Part shown: positions 8,737-18,600 of the stretch, in pieces
Layout: each line of letters begins with the position of its first letter
Numbering within the stretch: position 1 is the first letter of the stretch
Origin: DAOQTX01 sp035340715
GTDB lineage: Bacteria; Bacteroidota; Bacteroidia; AKYH767-A; OLB10
NCBI GenBank assembly: GCA_035340715.1
Contig: DAOQTX010000035.1
Coordinates: 1 to 29,520 of the forward strand
Length of the DNA stretch: 29,520 nucleotides
Direction: 5' to 3'
Position numbers and translations under genes: made by a program
Notes under the pieces: generated by a model
The model's input: the letters and a program-made list of their open reading frames with translations, nothing else
Databases searched by the model: none
Told to the model about the DNA's origin: nothing

Positions 8737-9444
8737 TTAGGCTTGAACTAAAGTTCCTAATGATTCTCCCTTAATTATTTTTGAGAGGTTTCCTGGCTCA
8801 TTCATATTAAAAACAATGATCGGCAATCGATTTTCTTGGCAAAGAGTAAAGGCCGTTAAATCCATTACTTTTAAATCTTTTTGATAGGCTTCAGTATAAG
8901 TTAGACGATCAAAACGAGTAGCGTTTTTATCTTTTTCAGGATCGGATGTATATATACCATCCACTCTAGTACCTTTAAGAATGACATCGGCTTCAATTTC
9001 TATTGCTCTTAATGATGCAGCCGTATCGGTGGTAAAGTATGGATTGCCTGTCCCTGCTCCAAAAATTACTATCCGATTTTTTTCTAAATGTCGTACGGCT
9101 CTTCTTCGAATAAATGGTTCACAAATAGCTTCCATTTTTATTGCACTCTGAAGACGTGTTTGCAATCCCATTTGTTCAAGAGCCGATTGCAAGGCCATTG
9201 AATTGATAACAGTAGCCAACATCCCCATATAATCTCCCTGAACGCGATCCATTCCTCCTTCGGATGCTTGTAATCCTCTGAAAATATTTCCACCTCCAAT
9301 GACAATAGCAATCTGAGTTCCAAGTTCTGCGATCTCTTTTATATCTCTGGCGTATTGATTGAGTCGTTGGTTATCAATCCCATAATTTTTATCACCCATC
9401 AGGGCTTCTCCGCTTAGCTTGAGTAAAACTCTTTTGTATTTCAC
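8737..9444 (-). CDS. pyrH: UMP kinase
   Basis: A 235-residue amino acid kinase-fold enzyme that phosphorylates UMP to UDP with ATP in pyrimidine nucleotide synthesis. Visible family features are KLSGEAL (residues 9-15, phosphate loop), GGGNIFRG (50-57), DYMGMLATVIN (71-81), FGAGTGNPYFTTDTAA (128-143, UMP binding) and GTRVDGIYTSDPEKD (158-172). The start is GTG at 9442-9444; no ATG fits and the reading agrees with the conserved YKR.LLKLSGEAL beginning, although the family often has a few more residues ahead. An intrinsic terminator lies 29 bases upstream, between tsf and this gene, so expression may depend on read-through or an unrecognised promoter. frr follows after 38 bases. Confidence 0.97.
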   Translation of the reverse strand: MKYKRVLLKLSGEALMGDKNYGIDNQRLNQYARDIKEIAELGTQIAIVIGGGNIFRGLQASEGGMDRVQGDYMGMLATVINSMALQSALEQMGLQTRLQSAIKMEAICEPFIRRRAVRHLEKNRIVIFGAGTGNPYFTTDTAASLRAIEIEADVILKGTRVDGIYTSDPEKDKNATRFDRLTYTEAYQKDLKVMDLTAFTLCQENRLPIIVFNMNEPGNLSKIIKGESLGTLVQA

Positions 9445-9472
9445 TGAATATGTTTTTTGCGAAAATAAAAAA

Positions 9473-9493
9473 AGTCCTGCTTTTGACAGGACT
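9473..9493 (-). terminator. Intrinsic terminator between tsf and pyrH
   Basis: AGTCCTG (9473-9479) and CAGGACT (9487-9493) form a perfect 7-bp stem with a 7-base loop. Flanking A and T runs pair to lengthen it. Read leftward (after tsf) it is followed by TTTTTTTATTTTCGC, a good U-tract. It starts 14 bases after the tsf stop and ends 29 bases before the pyrH GTG. Read rightward it is also followed by CTTTTTTGTTTTTTT, so it is symmetrical. Confidence 0.8.
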
Positions 9494-9506
9494 CTTTTTT
9501 GTTTTT

Positions 9507-10343
9507 TTAGGAGGCTAACTGAACTCGTTTCATGGAAACCACTTTTAAGTCTTTGTTATTCTCTTCCAACAATTGTCGAATGGTTTTTTTATCGTCTTTT
9601 ATAAAGTTCTGATTCAGCAAAGTACTTTCTTTATAGAACTTATTTACTTTTCCGGCCGCAATTTTCTCTACCATGTCCTCCGGCTTTCCTTCTTGTCTCG
9701 CTTGATCGCGAGCAATATCCATTTCACGCTCTAACATTTCGGTACTTACATCATCTTTATCGATAGCAACAGGAGCCATGGCAGCAGCTTGCATCGCTAC
9801 ATCTTTTGCCATTTCAGCATCAACTTGCTGATTGAAAGCAATCAAAGAAGTTAATCGATTGCCAGGATGATTGTAAACGGTAACCGATGCACTTTCTACA
9901 AATTCAATGCGACTTACCTCAAGTTTTTCACCAATTTTTCCAATCTGCTCAAAAAGACTATCCTTAACTTTCATACCATTGAAATCAGTTTCAAGCAAGT
10001 TGTCGATAGTTTGTATTTTATTGTTTAACACTAAATTTAAAAGGTCTGTTCCATACTGAATAAACGCTTCGTTTTTTGCAACAAAGTCTGTTTCACAGTT
10101 CAATGAGATGATGGCACCGGCATTAGCATTATCATTTGTAGTTCCAAATACAAATCCTTCCTTGGCATCTCTATCCGAACGGTTTAAAGCAACTTTTTGA
10201 CCCTTTTTTCTTAAGTAGTCAATAGCTTTTTCAAAATCTCCGTTGGCCTCGGTTAATGCTTTTTTGCAATCCATCATACCGGCTCCGGTTTGTTGTCTTA
10301 ATTTATTTACATCTGCTGCTGATATACTCACTGTCGTTTCCAT
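9507..10343 (-). CDS. tsf: Translation elongation factor Ts
   Basis: A 278-residue nucleotide exchange factor for EF-Tu. The N-terminal UBA-like domain carries VNKLRQQTGAGMMDCKKAL (about residues 12-30) and EKAIDYLRKKG. The core domain has the EF-Tu contact motif NCETDFVAKNE (about 82-92), with TDFV at 85-88, and MAKDVAMQAAA later. Its length is close to the bacterial norm (about 280). The start is ATG at 10341-10343, 29 bases after rpsB, and no promoter is seen in between, so it is cotranscribed with rpsB. A strong terminator follows immediately. Confidence 0.97.
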   Translation of the reverse strand: METTVSISAADVNKLRQQTGAGMMDCKKALTEANGDFEKAIDYLRKKGQKVALNRSDRDAKEGFVFGTTNDNANAGAIISLNCETDFVAKNEAFIQYGTDLLNLVLNNKIQTIDNLLETDFNGMKVKDSLFEQIGKIGEKLEVSRIEFVESASVTVYNHPGNRLTSLIAFNQQVDAEMAKDVAMQAAAMAPVAIDKDDVSTEMLEREMDIARDQARQEGKPEDMVEKIAAGKVNKFYKESTLLNQNFIKDDKKTIRQLLEENNKDLKVVSMKRVQLAS

Positions 10344-10372
10344 TAAATTGTTATTTATCTATTATTTCTCGA

Positions 10373-11221
10373 TTAATCTTTTTGCTTAGCCGGTTTACGC
10401 GCTGTGGTTTTTCGAGGTCTAAGATTGGTTTTCTTCTTAGCGCCTTTATCGTCTTCTTCTTCTTCGCTGATATTTGCTCCAGCTGCTGATGCAATTTGAT
10501 CCTCATCGTTTTCTTTATCGGCATCTTTATCTTCAGCTCTTTCGGCTAGTCCTTCTTCTATGGATTTAACCATAATCTTCAATATCAGACTAATTGATTT
10601 TGTCGCATCATCATTTCCAGGAATGGCGAAATCTACTTGGCTAGGATCAGAATTGGTATCACAAATACCAATGATTGGAATATTCAATTTGTTCGCTTCG
10701 GCTACAGCAATATGCTCACGAACAATATCAACTACAAAAATAGCAGCGGGTAAACGCGTAAGGTCTGCAATACTTCCCAATACTTTTTCCATTTTAGCTT
10801 TTTGTCTGCTCACGTTTAGCTTTTCTTTTTTAGACAAAACAGCGTAGGTGCCATCTGACATAAATTTGTCAAACGACATCATTTTTTTAACTGATTTTCT
10901 TTGAGTGGCGAAGTTGGTTAGCATCCCTCCAGGCCATCTTTCATTAATAAAAGGCATATTTACTGACTTTGCAGCATTGGCCACGATATCTTTTGCTTGC
11001 TTTTTAGTGGCAACAAATAAGATTTTCTTACCTGACTTAGCAATTTGACGCATTGCTGAAGCTGCTTCAGCTAATTTTGCGTGAGTTTTATTTAAATCCA
11101 GAATATGGATACCATTTCGCTCCATAAAAATATAAGGAGCCATTTTTGGATTCCACTTGCGCTTTAAATGTCCAAAGTGTACTCCGGCATCTAAAAGCTC
11201 TTGTTGTGATACATTTATCAT
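10373..11221 (-). CDS. rpsB: 30S ribosomal protein S2 with extended acidic/basic C-terminal tail
   Basis: A 282-residue S2, placed on the ribosome head-body junction and needed to bind S1. The start is ATG at 11219-11221 (MINVSQQELLDAGVHFGH); an open frame continues 32 codons further upstream but overlaps rpsI and does not match the family. Conserved segments are GVHFGHLKRKWNPKM.PYIF, RNGIHILDLNKT, FVATKKQAKDIV, NERWPGGMLTNF and FVVDIVREHIAVAEANKLNIPIIGICDTNSDP. After the S2 core comes a roughly 60-residue tail that is first very acidic (EDKDADKENDEDQ, SEEEEDDK) and then basic (KKKTNLRPRKTTARKPAKQKD). E. coli S2 is about 240 residues and lacks this tail. It lies 19 bases after rpsI. Confidence 0.97.
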   Translation of the reverse strand: MINVSQQELLDAGVHFGHLKRKWNPKMAPYIFMERNGIHILDLNKTHAKLAEAASAMRQIAKSGKKILFVATKKQAKDIVANAAKSVNMPFINERWPGGMLTNFATQRKSVKKMMSFDKFMSDGTYAVLSKKEKLNVSRQKAKMEKVLGSIADLTRLPAAIFVVDIVREHIAVAEANKLNIPIIGICDTNSDPSQVDFAIPGNDDATKSISLILKIMVKSIEEGLAERAEDKDADKENDEDQIASAAGANISEEEEDDKGAKKKTNLRPRKTTARKPAKQKD

Positions 11222-11240
11222 AGTATGAATTAAAATATTT

Positions 11241-11627
11241 TTATCGTTTACTAAACTGGAAGCGTTTTCTAGCTTTCTTCTGACCTGATTTTTTTCGCTC
11301 AACCATACGAGGATCACGAGTTAATAGACCTTTAGCTTTTAGAGCTCCTTTATAATTCTCGTCAATTTTAACTAATGCTCGTGCAATCGCTAAGCGAATT
11401 GCTTCAGCTTGCCCATTGATTCCACCACCAGTCACATTCGCTTTTACATCATACTGATCAACTGTTTCGGTCTCAATAAATGATTGTTTAGAAATGTATT
11501 GTAATGCGGTAGTAGGAAAATAATCCTGCAGTTCGCGATTGTTTACTGTTAAGGCTCCTGTCCCACGTGATAAATAGATACGTGCTACAGATGTTTTTCT
11601 TCTTCCAATTGTGTGGGTAATTTCCAT
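11241..11627 (-). CDS. rpsI: 30S ribosomal protein S9
   Basis: A 128-residue S9. It shows the conserved beginning TIGRRKTSVARIYL, the central VTGGGINGQAEAIRLAIARAL and the basic C-terminal tail LLTRDPRMVERKKSGQKKAR ending in FQFSKR, whose terminal arginine reaches the P-site tRNA. Length and ends match the family with no additions. The start is ATG at 11625-11627, 17 bases after rplM, in the near-universal L13-S9 pair. It is driven by the promoter ahead of rplM. Confidence 0.98.
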   Translation of the reverse strand: MEITHTIGRRKTSVARIYLSRGTGALTVNNRELQDYFPTTALQYISKQSFIETETVDQYDVKANVTGGGINGQAEAIRLAIARALVKIDENYKGALKAKGLLTRDPRMVERKKSGQKKARKRFQFSKR

Positions 11628-11644
11628 TGAATATTATTTGGGAA

Positions 11645-12088
11645 TTATAATTCTAATTTGGTTGGCTTTTGTGCCTCGTGCGGATGCTCAGACCCTGCGA
11701 ACACATGAAGGTTTCTAAAGATATCTCTTCCTAAGCGATTTTTTGGAAGCATTCCTCTAATAGCATTCTCAACAACAAATGTTGGCTTTTTGCTCATAAC
11801 ATTAGAAGGATTGATAAATCGTTGACCTCCAGGATAACCAGTATAGGAAACGTATTGTTTTTCTTGAAACTTATTACCACTAAATTTTACTTTTTCAGCA
11901 TTAATAATGATAACATTATCTCCACAATTAACATGTGGTGTAAAGCTAGCTTTGTGCTTTCCTCTTAAAATCTTAGCGGCCATAGTGCTAAGTCTTCCTA
12001 CAATTTGATCTTCAGCATCAATCAGAATCCACTTCTTGTCAATTGTAGCGGCATTGGCGCTCAATGTTTTATACGTTAATTGCTTCAC
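11645..12088 (-). CDS. rplM: 50S ribosomal protein L13
   Basis: A 147-residue L13, an early-assembling large-subunit protein that in some bacteria represses its own operon. Recognisable segments are WILIDAEDQIVGRLSTMAAKILRGKHKASFTPHVNCGD, VKFSGNKFQEKQYVSYTGYPGGQR and GMLPKNRLGRDIFRNLHVFAGSEHPHEAQKP. The start is GTG at 12086-12088 (GTG AAG CAA TTA), fitting the family N-terminus. It is the first gene of the leftward unit rplM-rpsI-rpsB-tsf and has a well-formed promoter 30-60 bases upstream. Confidence 0.98.
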   Translation of the reverse strand: MKQLTYKTLSANAATIDKKWILIDAEDQIVGRLSTMAAKILRGKHKASFTPHVNCGDNVIIINAEKVKFSGNKFQEKQYVSYTGYPGGQRFINPSNVMSKKPTFVVENAIRGMLPKNRLGRDIFRNLHVFAGSEHPHEAQKPTKLEL

Positions 12089-12117
12089 GATATTAAATCT
12101 ATTAGAATTTGGGGTTG

Positions 12118-12147
12118 CAAAATTAAAACTTATTTGTCAATAAACAA
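12118..12147 (-). promoter_or_regulatory. Bacteroidota-type promoter of the rplM-rpsI-rpsB-tsf operon
   Basis: Read leftward, TTG (12147-12145), 19 bases, then TAATTTTG (12125-12118), an exact TAnnTTTG. Transcription should start near 12110-12112, giving a leader of about 22-24 bases to the GTG at 12088. The leader is AT-rich with no Shine-Dalgarno sequence, as is normal in this phylum. Confidence 0.72.
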
Positions 12148-12420
12148 GCCTGAATACGTGGATTTTATCAATAGTTGAAATAGAAGGATTGATCTGAGAA
12201 ACTTTTGTGAGATAATGAACTACTGAATCAACTTTTACCCAAGAATTTTAACACTTCACCTAAAATCCTTTCAGGTAAAAATACTATTTCTTTTAAGCCA
12301 AGCGAACATAATTAATAGTTAGTAGTATAACTATTTATTCCAATACAGAAGAATGAATCTAACGTAATCAATTGAATATCAAATGTATGGATAGGTATTA
12401 ATTGTTAATAGAATGAGAAG

Positions 12421-12492
12421 GGCATAACTCTTACCTAAAAAAATTACGCAAATCAATGATGACTTTTTTTAACTCATAATGGCATAACTCTT
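12421..12492 (+). repeat. 12-base direct repeat, 60-base period
   Basis: GGCATAACTCTT occurs at 12421-12432 and again at 12481-12492, exactly 60 bases apart start to start. The flanking bases differ (GAAG...ACC versus TAAT...GCG), so this is not part of a longer duplication. The second copy forms the body of the sigma-54-like promoter; the first lacks the following GC and would not be one. Confidence 0.7.
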
Positions 12493-12495
12493 GCG
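12480..12495 (+). promoter_or_regulatory. Sigma-54-like promoter ahead of the giant adhesin gene
   Basis: TGGCATAACTCTTGCG matches the RpoN -24/-12 form TGGCAC-N5-TTGCA: TGGCA, then TTGC, with the GG and GC doublets separated by the required 10 bases. Transcription would begin near 12505, giving a leader of about 135 bases. No TAnnTTTG element is seen between here and the ATG at 12642. rpoN cannot be checked in this window. Confidence 0.4.
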
Positions 12496-12615
12496 CTCTA
12501 CGTTCTAATCTATTAAATTGCAACATAATCTTAGAAACCTACTGACTTTCATTCCTGGAACCCGACCAAAAAGTGTTCTAACTGTGTTAAAACCCAAAAT
12601 AAGCTTGTAAAACCC

Positions 12616-12631
12616 ATAGAGGAAACTCTAT
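12616..12631 (+). promoter_or_regulatory. GAAA-tetraloop hairpin next to the adhesin start codon
   Basis: ATAGAG (12616-12621), loop GAAA, CTCTAT (12626-12631): a perfect 6-bp stem closed by a GNRA tetraloop, ending 10 bases before the ATG at 12642. It sits where a ribosome must bind, so it could limit or tune initiation, or act as a stability element. No U-tract follows, so it is not a terminator. Confidence 0.45.
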
Positions 12632-12641
12632 TATATTGCTA

Positions 12642-15600
12642 ATGGAACAAAAACTGTATAGATTATTACAGCGTGAATTGAATTTTATAAGAACTATAGG
12701 ATTAATCTTGATCTTGATAGTGCTTCAAAGTAATCAATTGTATGCTAATTGTACACCGCCTGTAATAAGCGAAACACATACTAATGTCACCTGTGCAGGT
12801 GATTCAAGCGGATCAATCGATATATCTGTTTCTGGAAATGGACCATTTAATTTTTTATGGTCAGATGGTGCCAGTGATGAAGATCGAAGCGCATTAAATG
12901 CGGGTATATATACTTTGACCGTTACGGATGATTCAAGTTGTACAGCTAGTATTACCATAACGATTGCTCAACCTCAGCCTTTGGATATAAACTTTACTTT
13001 ATCTCATATTTCGTGTAATGGGGGTCAGGATGGTTCAATAGATTTAATCACCGGTGGAGGAACTGCACCTTATTCCTATTTATGGAATAATGGATCTACA
13101 CAGGAAGATATAAGTAATTTATCCTCCGGTATGCATACCGTAACCGTTACTGATTCAGTAGGTTGTGTTTTATCAATGTCATTTTTATTAAATCAACCTG
13201 CGTCTATTTCTGCTGGAGAAATAATTTCAGTTCCTATTTGTGCAGGAGATGCAAACGGACAAATAGATCTTACACCTTCAGGAGGGACTCCTCCTTATTC
13301 ATTCATTTGGTCGAACAGTGAAACTACAGAAGATATTGCCAATCTTGTTGCAGGCACTTACTCTGTTACTATTATGGATGGAAATCAGTGTTCATTTAAC
13401 TTTTCTTTTATAGTAAATGATGGATTTACACCATTACCTATAGTGATTACTCCTTCATCAGCAACTGAATTCTGTCAAGGTGGTTCGGTGATACTGAATG
13501 CGAGCATTGGCTTTACAAATTATTTATGGTCTACAACTGAACAGACTCCTTCCATATTAGTAACTAATACCGGAAGTTATTTTGTATCAGCTCAAGATAC
13601 CAATGGTTGCATAGCGAATGACAGTATATATATAGATGTATTTGACCTTCCTTTTGCGTCAGTGATTGTAACAGACGTTGATTGTTTTGGAAACAGTACT
13701 GGATCAATTAGTGCTTCAGGTTTGGTTGGAACGCCCCCATTTGTTTTTCAATTAAATAACGGACCCATCGATTCGATTGGATTATTCACAAATTTAGTTG
13801 CCGGCCTTTATGACCTCATGGTTACCGACAGCAATGCTTGTTCGTTCTCAATGCAAGTATTGGTGAATGAGCCTCCAATTATTTCACTTACTCATATTAA
13901 ATCAGATAATCTTTGTTACAATGCTGCTTCAGGTTCTATTGATATAACAGTTAGCGGAGGGCTAGCTCCCTATACATTTATTTGGAGTAATGGAAGTACC
14001 GATGAAGATCAAATAAACCTAACCAATGGAAACTATATTGTTACAGTAACTGATGCCAATGCTTGTGTGTTTGTTGACGCATTTGATATTACTTCTCCAA
14101 CTGAATTAACTCTAGGAAAAGATTTTAATAGTATAACGTGTCATGGGGGAGGCGATGGAAATGCTATCGTATTTGTAAGTGGAGGAACCCCTGGTTATAC
14201 TTATCTATGGAGTGATGGTCAAACAACCGACTTGGCAGAAAGCTTAGATGCCGGACTTTATACCGTTACGGTTACCGATGCCAATGGTTGTACCAAGTCA
14301 ACTGCCGTTTTAATCAATGAACCACCAATATTAAGTTCGCAACTCAATGTAAGCAATGTAACCTGTAATGGAATGGACAATGGTACTGCTAGCTTACTGG
14401 TAAGTGGTGGTACTCCTTATCAGATCGGAAGTGCTTATATATATTCATGGAATACAGTACCTGTTCAAACAAATTCATCTGCCAATGGGCTAAGCGCTGG
14501 ATCCTACATAGCAACGATTTCTGATTCTGTTGGATGTATATTAAATGTAGTTGCTAATATCAGTGAACCGAATCCTATTTTAATCAATATAACTAACATA
14601 AACCCTACTTGCAATGGTGGAAGTAATGGCCAAGCTATCGCTGCAGTGAGCGGAGGTAGTGCTCCCTATATGTATAGTTGGAATACAAACCCGATAAAAA
14701 CGACCAGCAATGCAACACAATTAAGTGCTGGTACTTATGTAGTAACGGTTACCGATTTAAATGGATGCACAAAAACTGCTACAGCCAATTTGATTAATCC
14801 TCCAGCCATCCAGGCCAATGCTACAGTTTTATCTGTAACATGTTATGGCGCAGCCGATGGAAAAATAATTCTAAACCCTAGTGGTGGTACGCCTCCCTAT
14901 TCTTACTTGTGGAATACGAATCCTGCACAAACAAATGCAACTGCTCAAAACCTAACTCCAGGAAATTATACCGTTACCATTCTGGGAAGTGGAGGATGCA
15001 CGCAAATGTATAGTTATACCATTACGCAACCCTCAGAAATTCTCTGTAACCCAACGGTTAATAATCCTACTTGCTTTAATTACGCTAATGGTTCAATAGT
15101 TCTTAATCCAAGTGGAGGAGTAGGACCATATACTTTTATATGGAGCAATGGAAATACAAATTCATCCTTAAACAATGTTGTCGCTGGAATGTACACCGTT
15201 ACCATTACTGATGCAAGTGGTTGTGTAAAATCTTGTCCGTTTACATTGGTGAGCCCGGCACAATTATCCATTACACCATCTATAAATCATGTTTCTTGTT
15301 TTGGTGGTGCAAATGCAAACATTGTTGTTGCAGGTAGTGGAGGAGTTTCGCCATATACTTACGCATGGTCAAATGGTTCAACAGGAACTTCCGTTTCTAA
15401 TTTGTCTGCCGGAAACTATACAGTTACTGTAACGGATGCAAACGCATGCACAACTTCACTATTGATTCAAGTTACACAGCCTCAAGAGTTGGGATGTAAT
15501 TGCAGCGCGAATATTACACATGTTTCTTGCTACGGAGGATCAAATGGCTCCATTACTGCTAATCCAACCGGTGGAACTCCACCCTATAGTTATGTTTGGA

Positions 15601-18600
15601 GTAATGGACAACAGACTCAAACGGCAGGTGGATTAATTGCTGGCACCTATACGGTTACGATAACAGATTCTAAGGGTTGCCAAAGCGTTAAAGTAATTCA
15701 AGTTAACGAACCATTAATACTAAATGCCACGCTTATTGGTAATGACGCAACTTGCAATAGCTATAAAGATGGCTCGGCTCAAGTTTTCCCTAGTGGAGGG
15801 ACTCCGCCATATACGTATACATGGAGTACCATTCCGGTTCAAACAAATGCTACCGCCACTGGATTGGGTGCGGGTTCATATACCGTTACCATCATTGATT
15901 CAAAAGGATGTGTAAAAGTTGCAGGAGTAACCATTGCCGAGAACCCGGCAATCTCATGTACGATAAACAAAACAAATGTCAAATGCTTTGGTGGAAGCAG
16001 CGGCACAGCCAGCGTAACAGTAGGTGGTGGAACAGCACCATTTAATTATAGTTGGAATACTGTTCCCGTTAAAACAACACAAACCGTTATTGGCTTAAGT
16101 GCCGGTACTTATACGGTAACAATAACAGATGCAATTGGATGTACAAAAACTTCATCAGTTACCATTGGACAACCTTCAGCATTATTAGCTCTTTATATCG
16201 CTACGCCACCAACGTGTTATGGTGCTTCCAATGGATCAATTGATTTGATTGTTACGGGTGGTACTCAACCGTATTCTTTTGTATGGAGCAATGGTGCAAC
16301 AACTGAAGATATCAGTAATATAATGGCAGGTTTGTTCCAAGTTACGGTAACGGATTCTCTTAACTGTGTTACCAATGCCGTTATAGTTTTAAATCAACCC
16401 GGTCAGTTAATGTGTTCCACCAATACTTCTTCTGTCAGTTGTAACGGAGAGCAGGATGGCGTTGCAGTAGTAGCGGCAAGTGGAGGAATATTACCCTATT
16501 CATATATCTGGTCCAACGGATCGACTAATGCAAGCATTATAAATGCATCAGCAGGGACTTATACAGTGACCGTTACTGATGCAAATGGATGTTCCAGTAT
16601 TTGTCAAGCGATCATAGGAAGCCCGCAATCGCTGTCCTGTTCGATTCAAGCATGTTGCGATACCATAAGATGTTATGGTGATATGACCGGTGCGTTGCAT
16701 GCAAATGTAACTGGTGGTACGGCTCCTTATTCCTATTTTTGGAATAGCAACCCTGCGCAAACCGGAATTACAGCAAGTGGACTAGGAGCAGGAACCTATA
16801 CCGTTATAATAACCGATGCTAATGGATGCACCAGCAGTTGTTCCTATACCTTAACTCAGCCGGATCCGCTAACTTGTTTAGCAAGTGGTACCAATGTTAC
16901 CTGCAGTGGAGCAGCTGACGGAACCGCAACCGTTATACCAACAGGAGGTACGGCACCTTACACTTATGCTTGGAATACTGTTGTTACACAAACTACTGCA
17001 ACCGCAGTTGGACTAAGTGCTGGCACTTATGTTGTGTTTGTAACCGATGCCAATAATTGTACAACATCATGCTCTGTTACCATCACCGAGCCTTCAACAT
17101 TATCTTGTTATATCAATTCAAACAATGTGCTTTGTTTTGGGGGTAATGATGGAAATGCAAATGTAGTTGTACTTGGAGGACTTCCACCCTATCAATATTT
17201 GTGGAGCAACGGACAAACCAATTCTACAGCAACGGATTTAGTGGCCGGAACCTATACGGTAACCGTTACGGATGCTAATGGTTGTTCTACCTCTTGCTCA
17301 ACCATTGTTAGTCAAGGAACGGAGATGAGTTGTTCAATCACTTCTGTTGATGTTTTATGTTTTGGTCAAGCTACAGGAAGTGCAACGGTAACCGCCACAG
17401 GTGGTGTAGCCCCTTACAGTTATTCCTGGAACAGCATTCCACCACAATTTACACAAACGGCAACCGGATTAGTGGCGGGAACTTATATTGTAATTGTGCA
17501 TGATGCACAAGGATGTACAACATCTTGTACGGTTACGTTAACTGAACCCAGTCAACTTACTTGTTCTATAACAGTAGATAAGGAAATTAATTGCTATGGA
17601 GCTGGTGGAGCAGAAGCTACTGCTTATGCAAGTGGAGGCACCCCACCTTACACATATTTGTGGAATACAAATCCGGTTCAAACAACGCAAACAGCTCTTG
17701 GCTTGTTCTCGCAATCCTATACAGTTGTTATTACGGATGCTAAAGGATGTACTTCATCTTGTTCAGTTACCATTAATCAACCTATGCAACTTTTGTGCTC
17801 GACACAAAAAGTTGATGATTTATGTGGGCTGGGCACAGGATCGGCTAGCGTAAATGTTTCGCAAGGCACACCTCCCTATACATTTTTATGGAGCAATGGT
17901 GCTACTACAATGTCGATTGGCATGCTAACTCCAGGAAACTATACAGTAACGGTGACTGATAGTTTAGGCTGCATTGCAATTTGTGATGTATATGTTGCAG
18001 GTGCTGCACCTATAATTATTACTACTACAGTTACACATAATACCTGTTACAAAGGCAGCGATGGGCAAATAACAGCAAATGTTAGTGGAGGGACTCTCCC
18101 ATATTCTTTCATGTGGAGCAATGGACAAACTACCCAAACCGCTGTTGGACTTAAGAAAGGTTGGTATACCGTTACAGTTACCGATGCCAACAGTTGCAGT
18201 GCAACTAAATCCGCATTTGTAAATCAACCGATAAAACTGAATGCAAGTTTTATAAAAACGCGTCCTAAATGTTATGGCGAATCCAATGGTTCTATTCAGG
18301 CCATTCCAAGTGGAGGAACTCCACCTTATTCATTCTTATGGAGTGATGGACAAACTACAGCTATAGCTATTGGATTGGTTTCGGCACAATATACCGTAAC
18401 CATAACAGATGCAAATGGATGCACTAAAGTTAAACAACCTAATTTACCCAATCGTCCTGCATTATATGTTACTCCAATCGTTACCATACCGACTTGTTAT
18501 GGAGGTAATGATGGATATATAACCGCTCAGCCTATAGGAGGTACGCCTCCCTATACCTATGCATGGGATGATGGACAGACAACACAAACTGCGGTTGGGC

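Larger units (their letters stand above)
12148..12641. other. Long intergenic region between divergent rplM and giant adhesin gene
   Basis: Together with the rplM leader and promoter this is the only gap over 300 bases in the window (12089-12641, 553 bases). I see no plausible protein-coding frame or tRNA in it. It holds a 12-base direct repeat (12421-12432 and 12481-12492), a sigma-54-like promoter (12480-12495) and a tetraloop hairpin next to the adhesin start (12616-12631). The stretch 12150-12415 is AT-rich and shows no motif I can name. Confidence 0.6.

Noticed and set aside
9419..9604. Plus-strand open frame over the tsf-pyrH junction
   Set aside because: It crosses the terminator hairpin and two well-supported leftward genes, with no coding features of its own.
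11222..11317. An upstream start for S2 adding 32 residues
   Set aside because: It overlaps the end of rpsI and the family N-terminus begins at the ATG at 11221.
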